From NCBI GenBank assembly GCA_032207245.1, contig CM063504.1:19380407-19444406 (forward strand): a stretch of DNA of 64,000 bases, read 5' to 3'. Below the pieces are notes generated by a model, which had not been told where the DNA came from, did no database searches, and saw only the letters and a program-made list of their open reading frames with translations. Source of the stretch: Pardosa pseudoannulata (lineage: Eukaryota > Arthropoda > Arachnida > Araneae > Lycosidae). The translations under genes and the position numbers were made by a program. Positions 35,199 through 48,192 of this stretch are shown piece after piece. Position 1 is the first letter of the stretch. Every line of letters begins with the position of its first letter.

Positions 35199-36158
35199 AT
35201 TTGTGGTTTTCAACTTTTTTGACTTCTGGAGCCCTTTTTAGAATCAATTTGTATAGCCTACAGGCATACGCTCTCTCTGTATCAAATACATAATATTTAA
35301 AAATGCCTCATGAAGCATGGGTTAGGAACCTTAGAAATAAACCTGAAAACGAAGCATGTCCAATACTGCTTGTTAAATCTGTAGGCCTGAATATCGTCTT
35401 GTTAGGACAGCGATCGACAGACCTTGATCAGCGAGCCACATAATTATTTTTTGCATACATGTATGTGGTTCTTTTACCCTTCTTCCTCTGTATACTATTT
35501 CAGCATTGTATATACATATAAATGTCTTTCTGATACCTTCGTTAGCTTGTTTCATTTACAAAATGGCTCTTATATCTCCGAAATCTTCGTACTCCTTGCG
35601 ATAGAAGGTTTGCAGGAGGGACAAATGTACGGAATCAACAGTAAAAATCCTTTCTGAGGATGATGAAAATTGAGCAGTAATTCCAACAAAACATCAAATG
35701 ACTTAGTCAGCCGGTTGCGAGGGGGGAGGAAGCATTCCTTTGATTCTCTCTATTATAAATTTTTCTATAAATTTAATTTTCACATCTTCCATTTATTCAG
35801 ATAGACAGATTTTTATGAAATTAATTGAATAACCAAACTACATTCAGAGTATTCAAACAACCATGCATTTTGCCAATCACATTCCAACTAGTCATAAATG
35901 GATGTGAAAGGATTCTAGCTGGAATATTGAAATCTAAGAAATCTCGCAGAGATCGTTCAAGCTGTCAAATTTTCATTTAGAATTTTATTTATTTATTTAT
36001 TTATTTATTTGTGTGTGTATGCGTGTACTTATTTATTTCATTTTGTTTAAACGTATTCTATAACGTTCTTGGTTTTATTCTATTTTTTATATATTATATT
36101 TTTTAAACGATCGTGGAAGACTGAGAACTCTTGAGCAGCACAGGTTGAGAAACGCGGA
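35199..36158. mobile_element. Candidate decayed hAT remnant
   Basis: The left part reads GTGGTTTTCAACTTTTTTGA then CTTCTGGAGCCC, very like the CAGTGGTTCTCAACC...CTGG...CCC start of many hAT elements. The right part near 36145-36158 reads GTTGAGAAACGCGG, compatible with the complementary end. Terminal CAG and target duplication are not intact, and the interior has no transposase. An internal (TTTA)n lies at about 35985-36010. Confidence 0.35.
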
Positions 36159-39090
36159 GCCAAATGAATGGGCAGATGATAACTTTTTTTAAATAAACGC
36201 AAAAATGATACCAAATATCGTTCAGTTTTTTACTGGTTTTTATTATGATTTGGATGCATCTAGTTGAATAATCGCTTTAAAATATTCCACGTTTTATCGC
36301 ATCTGTAGGCGGGGTACAAAAAGAAGACTTACGAGAGAAATTGTCTTTTTTTTTTTTTTCTACATATTTTAAAGAGTCTTGATGAGGGAAAAAATGGAAA
36401 GAAATTAAATTTTTAACTAATCTTTCAGACTTCGTTCAGTTAACCTTTTTGCCATCTGTATGTAATGAGATATCTAATTTCCATTCTAATATAAAAAAAG
36501 TTCGTTATTTGAAAAACTAATTTTATAATGAAGTCCTCCCCTTCTCCCGCAGTGTTGCAACAATTAGAGATTGTGCATTGCGTAATAATATTTTATATAT
36601 ATTACATATATATCAGTGTCTGTGTTTATAAATTTTTCATCTTATTTAATAACATATTGACTTTAAGAAACAGTACTTCCGTTACTGTTTGATGTTGTTT
36701 ATATCGTAAAAAATAATTATATTTTCGATTTAGAGGCTTAGGGATCTATTAATAGTACATATTGTAAATGCAAAATTGCTTGTTGAAATTAAACAAAACT
36801 TGAGAACCTTAGTCAGAGGGAGTGGCGAAGAATTCAAGTGTTCAGCTTGTCTTGAAATTCTGGATTTTACTGTATAATATTTCAGCTCTCAAATAAAAGT
36901 GAATTATCAAACATAATTTTTAAGCTTCAAATTTAATTTTTAGTAAAAAATTTAAAATGTAAAGTTTTTTATTTCCTTTTTAATTTCAGTATTTTTACTC
37001 CAAATTGTTTTATAGTTTACAGAAAGGTGATGCATGGAATTTTAAATATATCTATATGTAATATTATACTTCAATTTTAATGTAATTATTAATATTAAAT
37101 ATTAATATTAAATTTTATATAATTTTTTACTACATTTCATGTCCTTCAGTTAAAAAAAATAGTGAAGCCTCAAGAGAGGAGCTCTTTGTAGTTTAAGACA
37201 CAAACACCCACTTCCGAAACTTGCTACAGCCTTCCTTAATATAAATCTTTTATAAGATATATACGTTTTAATATGTATATACAAGTCTTTATATGTGTTT
37301 CAAAGGGTCAAACAAATTTATAAACTAAAGACAAAAATCGGGCCAAAAAGAGTTAGGCTCTCGTGTAACGACAGGTTAGCAATAACGCTAATAACTAAAC
37401 TAAGTTCTTGGGAACTAACTGATGCGGGTATGAATTTTTCAGTTTATGAATTAAGTTTAAGGAATCATCGTTGACAGAAAAGGAAAAAATTTGTTTATCA
37501 ACCCTTAATTTGACAAGATGTTTCTTCAAATATTTTTTAATTTCTGTTATTTTTCCATGTCTGTATAGACATTAGGATCTCTGTAAAATAAACAAAAAAA
37601 TATTTCATTTTCCATTTTTGAGATAATTAATGTCCGCTGTAGTGAACACTGACAATTATGTTATATAGAACTTATATATATACATGTCCGGGGTAGCAGC
37701 CAGACTTAGCCAAATTAAGGGTTAATAGTCTATATTATACTAACTATTATAACTATTTCGTGGTCAATGTACCAGTAAAATTGCCAGTGTCATCAATGGC
37801 CTCTTGCTATTTTGAAGAATTTAAGTTGTGATATAATTCCCGTCATAGCGTTTTAATGAAACAAATTCATTATAATACAAATTCAAAAATCGATTTAATA
37901 AATGAAGAAAGGATCATTTTTCAAACTCTTAGTTCCTCTTTCATAAAGGGATAAAAATATAAAATAAGGAAAATATCAAAACTTCTGTTTTACATACACT
38001 ATTAAGAATTTTTATTTTATCTATGTATAAAGTACTTATACATTGTTTTAAAATCTTATCTCAAAGAAAATAATTGTAAAAATTTGATATGTAGTATCAT
38101 TATAGGCATTTTTCTAGAGATAATCAAAAGACAGTTTGGATCAATTTACCCGTTACTAATTATTTGAATCAGTGAGTCATAAATGTTCACGATTATGAAC
38201 ATCTTCAAAATTCTCTCGAGTTTTGGTCAAGTGTCCCCCAGTTACGGAAATACACAGTTCTTCAAAATAGCTGTGCAGTTCTTCCAATCCTCTCGTCTAA
38301 TATCAAATAAAACATTTTATCTTTTCACTAGCTAAAAAGATTTTAAAACGAGGATAAAATATTTATGACCCATTTGAAAAGAAAAGGAATTAATAAAATA
38401 GATAATCCAGAACTGCTAAATCTTTAATTCATATAAATTTCAAAAAATTATTCCTGAAAATACTTCTTTTGTCGCGATTTTAATTTTCATTTTAAACTTC
38501 TTATGTGTTCTATATTGTTCTATCTTGACGTTTAAAAATGCTACAAAAGTGTACATGCATAGTAAAAGTATATGACATCAATAAAATCGATTACAAGCTA
38601 TTGGATAAATACACCTGCTGGAGAATCCATGTAAGAAATAATATCTAATTGAAATTTAGAAAAAAGGATTTCATGAGATTTTATAAGGTATCACGAAGAA
38701 ACCCTGTTCCAAATTTTATGCATATAGATAGCACCCTTCTGCACAAGCGTGTATACATACACTCATACTAAGCGTTTTTATTACATACACTCATACTAAG
38801 CGTCAAATTTCAACTCTCAAATAATTCGTTTACAATGCATAAAAAAGAGATTAATTTAATTGTTACCTATCACTTAATTTTAATCAAGAAGTAAGTATGT
38901 AACGCTATAAAATAAACCTATAAGAACCAAGTTTAACCTTCTATTAAATTCTGAAGATTGATAAGCATTCAGTATTGATGCATGGTCTCAAAAAACTAAC
39001 TGTATATAATGATTTAATTTTTCTTAATGTATAAATTAAGAAAGATTATTTTATAAATTATTTTTCTTCATTTGAAATTTGTAATTTTTT
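36159..39090. other. AT-rich stretch, nothing recognised
   Basis: Nearly 3 kb without a gene, clear array or element end. ACACTCATACTAAGCG is duplicated close together near 38759 and 38787. Confidence 0.5.
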
Positions 39091-39091
39091 C

Positions 39092-39650
39092 GTTTAAAGG
39101 AGATTGTTGAAAAAAATCGGTTTGATTCGTTTTAAATCAAAAATAGTAAAAATTCATATCAATCCTCGCTCCTCTACCAAACAAAAACAGACAAAAATTT
39201 CAACAACATCTAATTTATATAATCAAATTTCTCTTCCAACTATGGTTACCGGCAGAAATAAGTTTCTACAATATTCCTTTTAAAGGAGATTGTTGAAAAA
39301 ATCTGTTTGATTCGTTTTAAGTCAAAAATAGTAAAAATTCATATCAATACTCGCTACTCTACTGAACAAAAACAGACAAAAATTTCAACAACATCTGATT
39401 TATAAAATCAAATTTCCTTTCCAACTACGGTTACCGGCAGAAATAAGTTTTTACAATATTCCGTTTAAAGGAGATTGTTGAAAAAAAATCTGTTTGATTC
39501 GTTTTAATTCAAAAATAGTAAAATTACATATCAATCCTCTCTCCTCTACGAAACAAAAACATACAAAAATTTCAACATTTGATTTATAAAATCAAATTTC
39601 CTTTCCAACTATGGTTACCGGCAGAAATAAGTTTCTACAATATTTTGAGA
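39092..39650. repeat. 186-bp tandem repeat, three units
   Basis: AAAGGAGATTGTTGAAAAAA starts at 39096, 39282 and 39467 (spacings 186 and 185). Every unit has the inverted pair GTTGAAA...TTTCAAC and ends TACCGGCAGAAATAAGTTT plus TACAATATT. The units are highly similar; the third is shortened by a few bases. Confidence 0.93.
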
Positions 39651-39839
39651 AATTGTATTTTGATATTTTTTGACTGAGACGTAATTCTTAACCGAGATTT
39701 CCCGTCACGATTTACATTGGTTGTTTGCGCAAGATAACATTTTGATCTCTTTAATCGTCAATTAAGCGTGTGAGGCATACAAGAGAAGCATAAAGTTAAT
39801 AAATGGAACAAATTCAAAATCAAATTTTAAAATAAGATC

Positions 39840-41765
39840 ATAAATCGAGGAGTTCAAGGGCTGACACATATCAAAGTGTATACGTGTGTTGTTATTTTTG
39901 TTAAATATATTAACCTGTAAGCCTGTATAAAATATTTATAAAAACCAAAAAATAGGTATGTTTTCATAACACAGTTAAGATATATCGAAATTAGTTTTTT
40001 TATTATTTCAGTTAATATTTAATTATTTTTTAAAGTGACACATCACCTTTAAACCTTCAAAAATTCTTTTTTTTTAATTTACATTTTTAAAAATATTGGA
40101 CATTTCTAAATTGTTTATAACAAATACAATTGAAATATTCGGATTAGAACCTGTAAAACTATAACAATCTTTGCCTTTAGTATCATACTTAATTGCATGT
40201 TACTGAAAATGGTGTTTGTCAACTCGCACGCTGAAAAAATTATTGCACTTTTTAAAGTTTTCACAGTAAGTACATTATAGCACTATGGTGAAACTCTACT
40301 AAATTTTATTTAGTATTACAAGGGCTCACACATATAAAGGTGTGTACTTGTGTTGTTATTTTTGTTAAATATATTAACCTGTTATTAACCTTGTTAAATA
40401 AATTTTCACAGTAAGTACATCATAGTACTATGGTGAAATTCTACCTGTTTTTTTTTTTTTTTTTTTTTTGTTTTTTTAATTTCATTTAGTATTACAAGGG
40501 CTCACACACATAAAGGTATGTATGTGTGTTGTTATTTTTGTTAAATATATTAACCTGTTATTAACCTTGTTAAATAAATTTTCACAATAAGTACATCATA
40601 GCACTATGGTGAAATTCTACCTGCTTTTTCGTTTTTTTTTTAAATTTCATTTAATATTACAAGGGTTCACATATATCAAAGTGTGTACGTGTGTTGTTAT
40701 TATTGTTAAATATATCAACCAGTAAGCATGTATAAGATATTTATAAAAAAAATAGGTATGTTTTCATAACACAGTTAAGATATATCGAAATTAGTTTTTT
40801 TTTATTATTTCAGTTAGTATTTAATTATTTTTAAGGTGACACATCACCTATAAACCTTCAAAAATTAGATTTTTTTTAAATTTACATGTTTAAAAATATT
40901 GGACATTTCTAAATTGTTTATAACAAATCCCCCTGAAATTTTCGGATTAGAACCTGTAAAACTATAACAATCTTTGCATTTAGTATCATACTTAAATGTA
41001 TGTTACTGAAAACGGTATTTTTCAACTCTCGCGCATTGAAAAAAACTATTGCACATATTAAAATTTGCACAGTAAGTACATCATAGCACTATGGTGAAAC
41101 TCTGATTTTTTTTCATTTTTTTAACTTTCCTTTATTATTACAAGGGCTCACACATACAAAGGTGTGTACGTGTGTTATTTTTGTTAAATATATTAACCTG
41201 TTATTAACCTTGTTAAATAAATTTTCACAGTAAGTACATCACATCTCTATGGTGAAATTCTACTTGTATTCGTTTTTTTTATTTTTGTTTCATTTAGTAT
41301 TACAAGGGCTCACATATCAAAGTGTGTACGTGTATTGTTAATATTGTTAAATATATTAGCTAGTAAGCATGTATAAGATATTTATAAAAAAATAGATATG
41401 TTTTCATAACACAGTTAAGATATATTGAATTTATTTTTTTATTATTATTATTTCAGTTAATATTTAATTATTCTTTAAGGAGGTACCTTTAAACCTTCAA
41501 AAATTCAAGTTTTTTAAATTTACATTTTTTAAAATGTAAATGACATTTCTAAATTGTATATAACAAATACCATTGAAATATTCGGATTAGAACCCATAAA
41601 ACTATAACAGTCTTTGCATTTAGTATCATACTTAAATGCATGTTACTGAAAATGGTATTTGTCAACTCACGCGCATTGAAAAAACTATTGCACTTCTTAA
41701 AATTTTCACGATAAGTACATCATATCACTATGGTGAAACTCTTTTTTTTTTTTCGTTTTTTTATA
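39840..41765. repeat. Higher-order tandem array with long and short units
   Basis: CAAGGGCT or close variants start about 39855, 40319, 40495, 40660, 41141 and 41305, giving spacings of 464, 176, 165, 481 and 164. Long units (L) contain an extra ~300-bp segment (from GTAAGC...GTATAA to the TTTTCACAGTAAGTACATCA phrase) that short units (S) lack, where TGTTATTAACCTTGTTAAAT is found instead. The order is L-S-S-L-S-L. Poly-T runs (for example 40447-40469) punctuate the units. Confidence 0.9.
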
Positions 41766-43077
41766 AAATTTATTTAGTATTTATAGTATTTTGAATGTAA
41801 TTTTTAAATTTTATTTTAGCTTTTTTTAATAAAAAAAAATTAGTACCCAGGTGTAGAGTATTTCAAATACTTTTTAAAAATTTAGGTGGAGAATGATACA
41901 TAATAATTTTTGCTTACTAAAACAACTTTTTGTTGTTGTAAGTCTGTGTAAAGTGTATCAGAAAAATTTGTAAATTTTGGAAACAAGCTCTCATTTTTTT
42001 CTTCATATAAAAAGTTCTTATGTTTAGAAACAAAGTAAATTCTACAAAACTAATTAAATATAAATTGAGAATAAATGTTGAAAATTCCATGAATCTACGA
42101 TAATAATTAAAAAACAGATAAAGAGAAAAAGGAGAAATAAAAATCTTCCGTTTAAAGTTGCTTAAAGGTAATGTGTCCCCTTAAACAGTAAAAAAAGATG
42201 TCAACTTCTGCAAGAACACAAGCAAATAAATAAACTATTGCATTTCTTCTCATAGGACAGTAATATGTCACTTTTCATTTTGTTCGTGTTATTTGCACAT
42301 TTGTATTAAAGTGCCGTATCGTATTTATTGAAAAATGACGATCTATGAAAATACCTCAATTTGCATTAAATGATAAAAGAATTACCTATATTTCATTTCA
42401 AATTAAAAACTTCACTAATTTGTCGGGTCTACGTAGCCATGTACAAGTACAAGTGGTTATTGCCACCTGACAAAAATGAAAAAGGTAAAACTATTTGGGA
42501 GTACAACCTATTATTCTATAATATGAATGACAAAAGGTGGCATTTGCCACAGGCGTATCAGTCTTAGAGGCGCAGCACCGCGAGAAAAATGGGCTCCGAA
42601 AGAGGATGATTCGCCCCGAGTAGAAATAAGAAAAATTTGAAAAATAATTTTTTTTAACTATAAAATCCAATGTGTTTAGAATTTACTTTTTCTTATGAAT
42701 TTTCTTATTTTTTTTAAATGTTTCTAGAGAATAAACTTGCATAGCAGTTTACAAATAGTTTACCAAACCTCACTAATATGCTTTAATATAAATCTGAGTA
42801 TTTGTTTAAAATTTTGAATTTATTAAAGTTATTAAAGCTAAATTTAAATTTAGAAATTTGTCGATTTTTTTTATGAAAATTCAAAGTTCAAATAAAAAAT
42901 AATCCCCTCAAACTATTCAGCTTATCAGCAAAGTAATATACCCAAAATGTTTAAAAATATCTATAAGCCTTAATAAGGAAAATGCAGAAAAGAAATATGA
43001 ATTAATATACTAGGAACATTTTAAGAATCAACAGAATATTTAGAGTTCATTTTGAATATATGATATAAAAAAAAGTT
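41766..43077. other. AT-rich stretch, nothing recognised
   Basis: A 65-codon open frame at 42370-42567 ends just before a short GC-rich patch (42565-42622). It resembles no protein I know and I do not call it a gene. Confidence 0.45.
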
Positions 43078-43160
43078 TATATATTTTCTCACTGTATTTG
43101 GTGCTACGGGCGCAGACCAGTTTTTTGCCACCGGCGCTAAAGAACCTAGTCACGGCCCTG
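43078..43160 (+). repeat. Dispersed element end, inverted copy at 50158
   Basis: TATTTTCTCACTGTATTTGG followed by GGGCGCAGAC, AGTTTTTT and CGGCGCTAAAG matches, in reverse, the sequence at 50158-50258. The right end reads TAGTCACGGCCCTG; complemented, CAGGGCCGTGACTA looks like a hAT-type terminus. It stops exactly where a SINE body begins. Confidence 0.6.
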
Positions 43161-43262
43161 CATGGATATTCTTAGGCATTCAGAATCGGCTTTAAGCAAT
43201 AGGTTCAGGCCTTACTAGCCCCCGTGTTGCAGAAGTAGACTCTAGCGTTGCAAACCAAAAAA
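43161..43262 (+). mobile_element. 5'-truncated SINE, main family
   Basis: Begins CATGGATATTCTTAGGC without any tRNA-like head, continues with GGCTTTAAGCAATAGG, CTTACTAGCCCCCGTG and GTAGACTCTAG, and ends in a CAAACC tail and A run. The left junction coincides with a hAT-like end, so the other element probably inserted into or beside this SINE. Confidence 0.8.
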
Positions 43263-44411
43263 AAAAAGAATTTTATTACAATAAAAATGGATGTGAGATA
43301 GAGTTTGACTTTAATTCTTATGATATGTTTTGTTGGAAAGGTTAGTGGTTTTTGGTTTTGATCATTCTGTTTCTCACAAAAAGAATATGCAGAGCATTCT
43401 TATATCTCGAGTTTGATTGAATGCCTCTGTTGACATGAATCAGTTTTTTACATCTAACGCCTGTTTACAACATTTGCTTTAGACAATAATTGCAACATTT
43501 GCTAAGTAAAAATAGAGTGCAATAGCCATCTAGGAAGAAAGGCTACTGTATCGTCATTAGAAAATCTTTCTGTAAAGTTTTTCTCGTAGCGAAATAATTT
43601 AAAACCGAGAGAAATATCAAATTATATTTCTTATAATAAATCAAGAATTCAAGGTTTCATACATACACGATTGTGCTGTTATTAGGTTTATTAACACACA
43701 ATACTTCATTGATTTGTTTCACATTTTAAATATTACAAAAATCTGTTAATTTATCTTTTATTAGTTAATACTCGGCTATTTTCCAGGAGAACAAAAATTG
43801 GAATGAAAAAATTTGAGAACACCTGTTCTTTCTAGAACAGAAGCAAAAAAAATCTTGATAAATATTGCCAAGGATTTGTTAACATATTCATTATGTTACA
43901 AGTAGGATATAATGTATATGAGTAGAACTTTCATTAACTTTCAGTATCAGAAGAAAAGACTCACATGCAATACGCAATTTGAAATTCAAATATGCAGTTT
44001 AAAATTCTTCCTAATTTTGTAAAAGTTTCACCAAAGACTTACAATTGTTTCTCGTGAATAATATTTTTAAACTGTGTGCAGTAAGATTGTGCCCAATACC
44101 TCTTATTTATCAGACAGTAACTCATAACACCTTTTCCTGTGAAAAATTTAAATAAGTAGGACAGACAGTTTTCTTAAGATTGCAAAGGGAGCCACCTTTT
44201 CCTTTATCTAAGAATTTTCTTTCTTTTTTTTTTTTTTAGAATTTTTTTTTTAAATAGTTAACTTCGGAAGCTGCTATTGCCTGCAATCAGTAGCACGCCT
44301 TCTAACTGCTAAGATACGTTAGTTCCAACAACATTAAATTGCATTCATCAGACAGTTGACCTCAGAGTCAATAATGAAAACAAAGCTAAATAAACCTATC
44401 TTCATTTCTGG
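43263..44411. other. AT-rich stretch, nothing recognised
   Basis: No gene or element end supported. Confidence 0.5.
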
Positions 44412-45104
44412 TTAGAGTTAGAATAAATTTCGCCTATAGGAAGTACATACAGTCAAGCCTGGGACCATCAAAATTTTTCCATCTTCGTTGTAGTTAATAT
44501 TCATAGAAAATAAAGGAAACATTCAAAAATCGGAAAAAGGAAAAGAAAACTTATTTACAATAGAACAGCAAAAAAGTCCTTTAATGAAAACTTACTTGGT
44601 ACCTATCTTTGACCATGTAAGTTATGATAAATATTTTCTGTTTTAGCTTGCAATTTATTACTTTATGCGTAAAAATTGCACTTTTTGAAACATTTAATAT
44701 TGGGTTATTCGGAAAGTAATTTCGTTTTTTCCCGACAGAGGATTTAATTGTATTTTTTATTTTCCTTCACATTTAAGCCTTATTTTTATATGCTTTGAAC
44801 TCATATAGCATTTGTGTGAAAAATTTCCTTTATCTAAGCATAGTTTTTTTTTTTTTTTTTTATTAAGAATTTTTTTTTTTTTACTAAGAAAGGGTAAATG
44901 CTGTTCAATCAGAAAGAAATTGGACCTTCTATGGAGAAGTTGTTCCAACTGCCAGAAATTAAATTTTCATCCGGCAATTTGATGTCAGATGAAACAAAGC
45001 TAAGCTATAAAGATGTTTTTTTAGAGTTAGAATAAATTTCGCCTATAGGAAGTACATACAGTCAAGCCTGGGACCATCAAAATTTTTCCATCTTCGTTGT
45101 AGTT
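44412..45104. repeat. 84-bp identical direct repeat, 609 bp apart
   Basis: 44412-44495 and 45021-45104 are identical. Both are followed, after differing spacers, by decayed versions of the same downstream sequence (CTTACTTGGTACC..., TTTTATGCGTAAAAATTGCA). The first copy lies outside the mariner left end, the second inside it. Confidence 0.93.
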
Positions 45105-45108
45105 CTTT

Positions 45109-45163
<55 letters not shown>

Positions 45164-45644
45164 TACTTGGTACCTTACTTTTGACATGTAAGTAATATGA
45201 ATAAATATATAATTTCCTAATTTTTACTTTTATGCGTAAAAATTGCACTAAACATTTAATATTGGTAAGCAAAGACAGAGGATTTAATTGTATTTTTTTG
45301 CAAAACAAATTTTAAAGTCGGCATTATTTTTTTTTGTAAAATACTTTTTATAATTCGTAAAATTTTTTTATATGTTTGCAAATATAGAGTGGAATAAAAT
45401 TATTATTCTACTTTTTTGATTTTAATTGAAAGAAAAATAGTTTTTATGGAGGGTAGAGAAGGGGACATTTTATAATTTTGTCCTCAGCGGCAAAAACTGC
45501 TAGGAGCTGTGTGGAACCAGTACGAAGGCCATTCATGATATGTAAAAAACTAATTTTACTTTGCATGGCAATATTTGCTACATACTACAAGTTACAAGAA
45601 GTTTTTTTAAAGTATATTTTTTAACTAAAATACTTTTAAAAACT

Positions 45645-45686
<42 letters not shown>

Positions 45687-45709
45687 AAATTACTTTCCGA
45701 ACAACCCAA
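44700..45709 (+). mobile_element. Mosaic mariner element
   Basis: Left end TTGGGTTATTCGGAAAGTAA preceded by TA (44698-44699). Right end is the complement of TTGGGTTGTTCGGAAAGTAA, followed by TA (45710-45711). The next ~310 bp align with the mariner at 62595 but with many small deletions (transposase N-terminal words such as GCTGTTCAA, AGAAAGAAATTG and ATCCGGCAATTT). After 45011 the element is replaced by duplicated flanking DNA, two long A runs and a duplicated internal fragment. No usable frame remains. Confidence 0.8.
45110..45161. repeat. About 52-bp poly-A run
   Basis: Uninterrupted A. A second run of about 35 A lies at 45650-45684. Runs this long are unusual in the window outside 48580-48605. 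Confidence 0.97.
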
Positions 45710-46040
45710 TAAGTAATACATGTAAACATAAATATATAATTTTTCTTAATTTTTCTTGTTCGTAGAATATTAATTAACCTAATATTAAATACATGGTAAG
45801 CAAAGACAGAGGCGGTCCCTTGGACCTCATTGGCAAAACAATTTGTAAAGGCGGCATTTGTGATCGAATTTGTAAAATACCTTTTTTATTATTCTTAAAA
45901 GAATGTTTAATATTTTGCAAAATATATAATTATTCCTGGAATAAAATTATTTTATATTAATGTTTATTAGATTAAATTGAAATGACAACAAGTAGTTTTT
46001 ATTACTAATATTATTCTGTCCTCGCCTCGAGAGACATTAA
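45240..46040. repeat. Duplicated segment, about 540-bp offset
   Basis: GGTAAGCAAAGACAGAGG at 45265 recurs at 45795. Both are followed by GCAAAACAA, AAAG(T/G)CGGCATT, TTTGTAAAATAC and GGAATAAAATTATT in the same order. The copies differ by many indels. Confidence 0.75.
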
Positions 46041-47330
46041 AAAAGTGATAAAAAAAATTCAAGAAAAATTTGTAAAATATATAAATTACAAATTACAGTT
46101 ATACATTAGTTTTATAAATTTTTTATTTTTAACTAAAATACTTTTTTACGTTTACCTTCCTAACGATATTTAAAACGTTGTATCAGAATTACAAAAAAAT
46201 ATTAAATGATTTACATTCTACAATTTAAATAAACCCTGCTTTATTTAACTACCACTTACTTTTTATCATACCTGGAGGAACTTTAGAAAAATGGTAAAGT
46301 GTTCAAGAAAAATTAAAAATATAAAAATAAATTAAACCAAGCTACAAGCGTCTCCCTATTCAGTTTCTATCACTTACCGTCAGGCACACTTTCCCTTTCA
46401 TCGGCATTTACCTTCCTAACTATATTTATACCGTATTAGAGTTACAAAACGCGACGTCATTTGCCATCTTTTTCATCATTCTGTAGTTTAAACTTAAACC
46501 ATGCTTTATTACTACCTGCTTTTTAGCATACCTTTTGGGACATTAAAAAGGTGATTAAAACAGTTCAAGAAAAATTTTAAAAGTATGTAAAACCAACCCA
46601 ATTACAAGCTTTTCCCATTCAGTTTCTTTCACGTACCGTCAGGCACACTTTCCCTTTTATCGGCATTTACCTTCCTAATGATATTTATACCGAATGCTTG
46701 TTGTATCAGAAATACAGAATGCAACATCATTAGAAATCTTTCTCATCCTTCTACAGTTTAAGCTTAAACCCTGCTTTTCAGCACACCTTGGGGGACATTA
46801 AAATAGTGATTAAAAAAAGTTCAAGAAAAATTTTTAAAAAGATATAAAATTAACCCAATTACAAGCTTTTCCCATTCAGTTTCTTTCACGTACCGTCAGG
46901 CACACTTTCATTTTCATCGGCATTTATCTTCCTAACGTTATTTATACCGAATGTTTGTTGTAGCAGAATTACAGAACGTGACGTCGTTTGAAATCTTTTT
47001 CATCCTTCTACAGTTCCATCCTTCTACAGCAGGGTTAAGCTTAAACCCTGCTTTATTACTACCTGCTTTTCAGTACACCTTGGGGACATTAAAAAAGTGA
47101 TTAAAAAAAAGTTCAAGAAAAATTTAAAAAATATATAAAACCAACCCAATTGCAAGCTTTTCCCATTCAGTTTCTTTCACGTACCGTCAGGCACACTTTC
47201 CCTTTCATCGGCCTTTACCTTCCTAACGATATCTGTGCCGAATGCTTGTTATGCCAAGATTACGGAACGCGACGTCAGTTGAAATCTTTTACCGTATTCT
47301 AACACCCGCTGTTCCTTTCACTTCGATGCG
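45990..47330. repeat. Tandem array of ~245-290 bp units
   Basis: TTCAAGAAAAATT-type phrases start at 46058, 46302, 46564, 46820 and 47112 (spacings 244, 262, 256 and 292). Units contain CATTCAGTTTCTTTCACGTA, CCGTCAGGCACACTTTC, TCGGCATTTACCTTCCTAA and a GACGTCA-type word. Similarity rises from left to right. The last units also carry a TACTACCTGCTTTTCAG segment. Confidence 0.9.
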
Positions 47331-48027
47331 GCGTTACAACAGTCTTGACCAGACGTGACGCGTTTAACCTACATAACGGCGCGAGGAAGAAGAAAAAAAA
47401 TAATAATGAAAAACCCTCATGATCCCATTTGCAATATTATCCAGGAATGGTGAAGTGTTGTGAAGTATGCCGTTTTTATTTGTAGGGTATTATTATCCCC
47501 ACAAGGCTGTTGTCGGGAGATTGCATTACTGTGTGTTTTATATGCAAATGAGAGGCTCGTGTAATTGTTTCACGCTCGTCTACTAAAGGATGGTTAACGA
47601 TCTAGCGGTATCCCTCTCCGCCCATAATAACCGTTTACTAGACAAAAATCTGATTACGAACACACTCTTTTGATAGTTAAGGCTGTTCCCTTCATCGATG
47701 AAATTGATCCCAACAAATTACGAATCTAATTTATTTTAAAACAATGAATATCACCTGTCGTTTTAGAGGCTGTTATTACCTAGCTTACAGTTACGGAAGA
47801 AACTGATCATTATTTTCTTTTCTAACATACTTGTAGCTTTCTTTTTCCCACTGGAAGTTCTATGCATTTAAGAAGAATTAAATGAGGGGGGTAGGGTAAT
47901 TATTAGTAAAAAATATCTCATTTTTTTTCGAAAAACACACGTCCAATGTTTTTCCCATAGTCTCACATTTCGACGGAACGTGTTAAAGATAGAACAAAAT
48001 TTAGGAATATAAAACCAAGTAATTAAG
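47331..48027. other. Unique, GC-richer sequence; possible regulatory DNA
   Basis: Balanced composition and no repeats. Contains a perfect POU octamer ATGCAAAT (47542-47549). A 90-codon minus-strand frame (47868-48140) overlaps the foldback element and is not credible as a gene. Confidence 0.3.
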
Positions 48028-48192
48028 GGTACTACCATATTGCGATCGAGATATGTCACAGACGACTTCAGCGTCATAATGACGTCAGGAGTCGCCAGAT
48101 GTGAGAATCTGGTGCCATAAATTCTCCCCTCTGACGTCATTATGATGTAAAAGTCGCCGGTGATATATCTTGACTCAAATATGCTAGCAGCC
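48028..48192. mobile_element. Foldback MITE with paired TGACGTCA sites
   Basis: Arms of about 60-70 bp are inverted copies: AGATATGTCAC, then CGACTT, then TCATAATGACGTCAG on the left (48049-48090); the right arm complemented (48122-48172) gives AGATATATCACCGGCGACTT and later TCATAATGACGTCAG. The pairing continues outward through CATATT on both sides (48036 and 48183). The short centre holds its own hairpin CCAGAT/ATCTGG. TTAA at 48023-48026 may be the left target site; the right one has decayed. No ORF. Confidence 0.8.
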
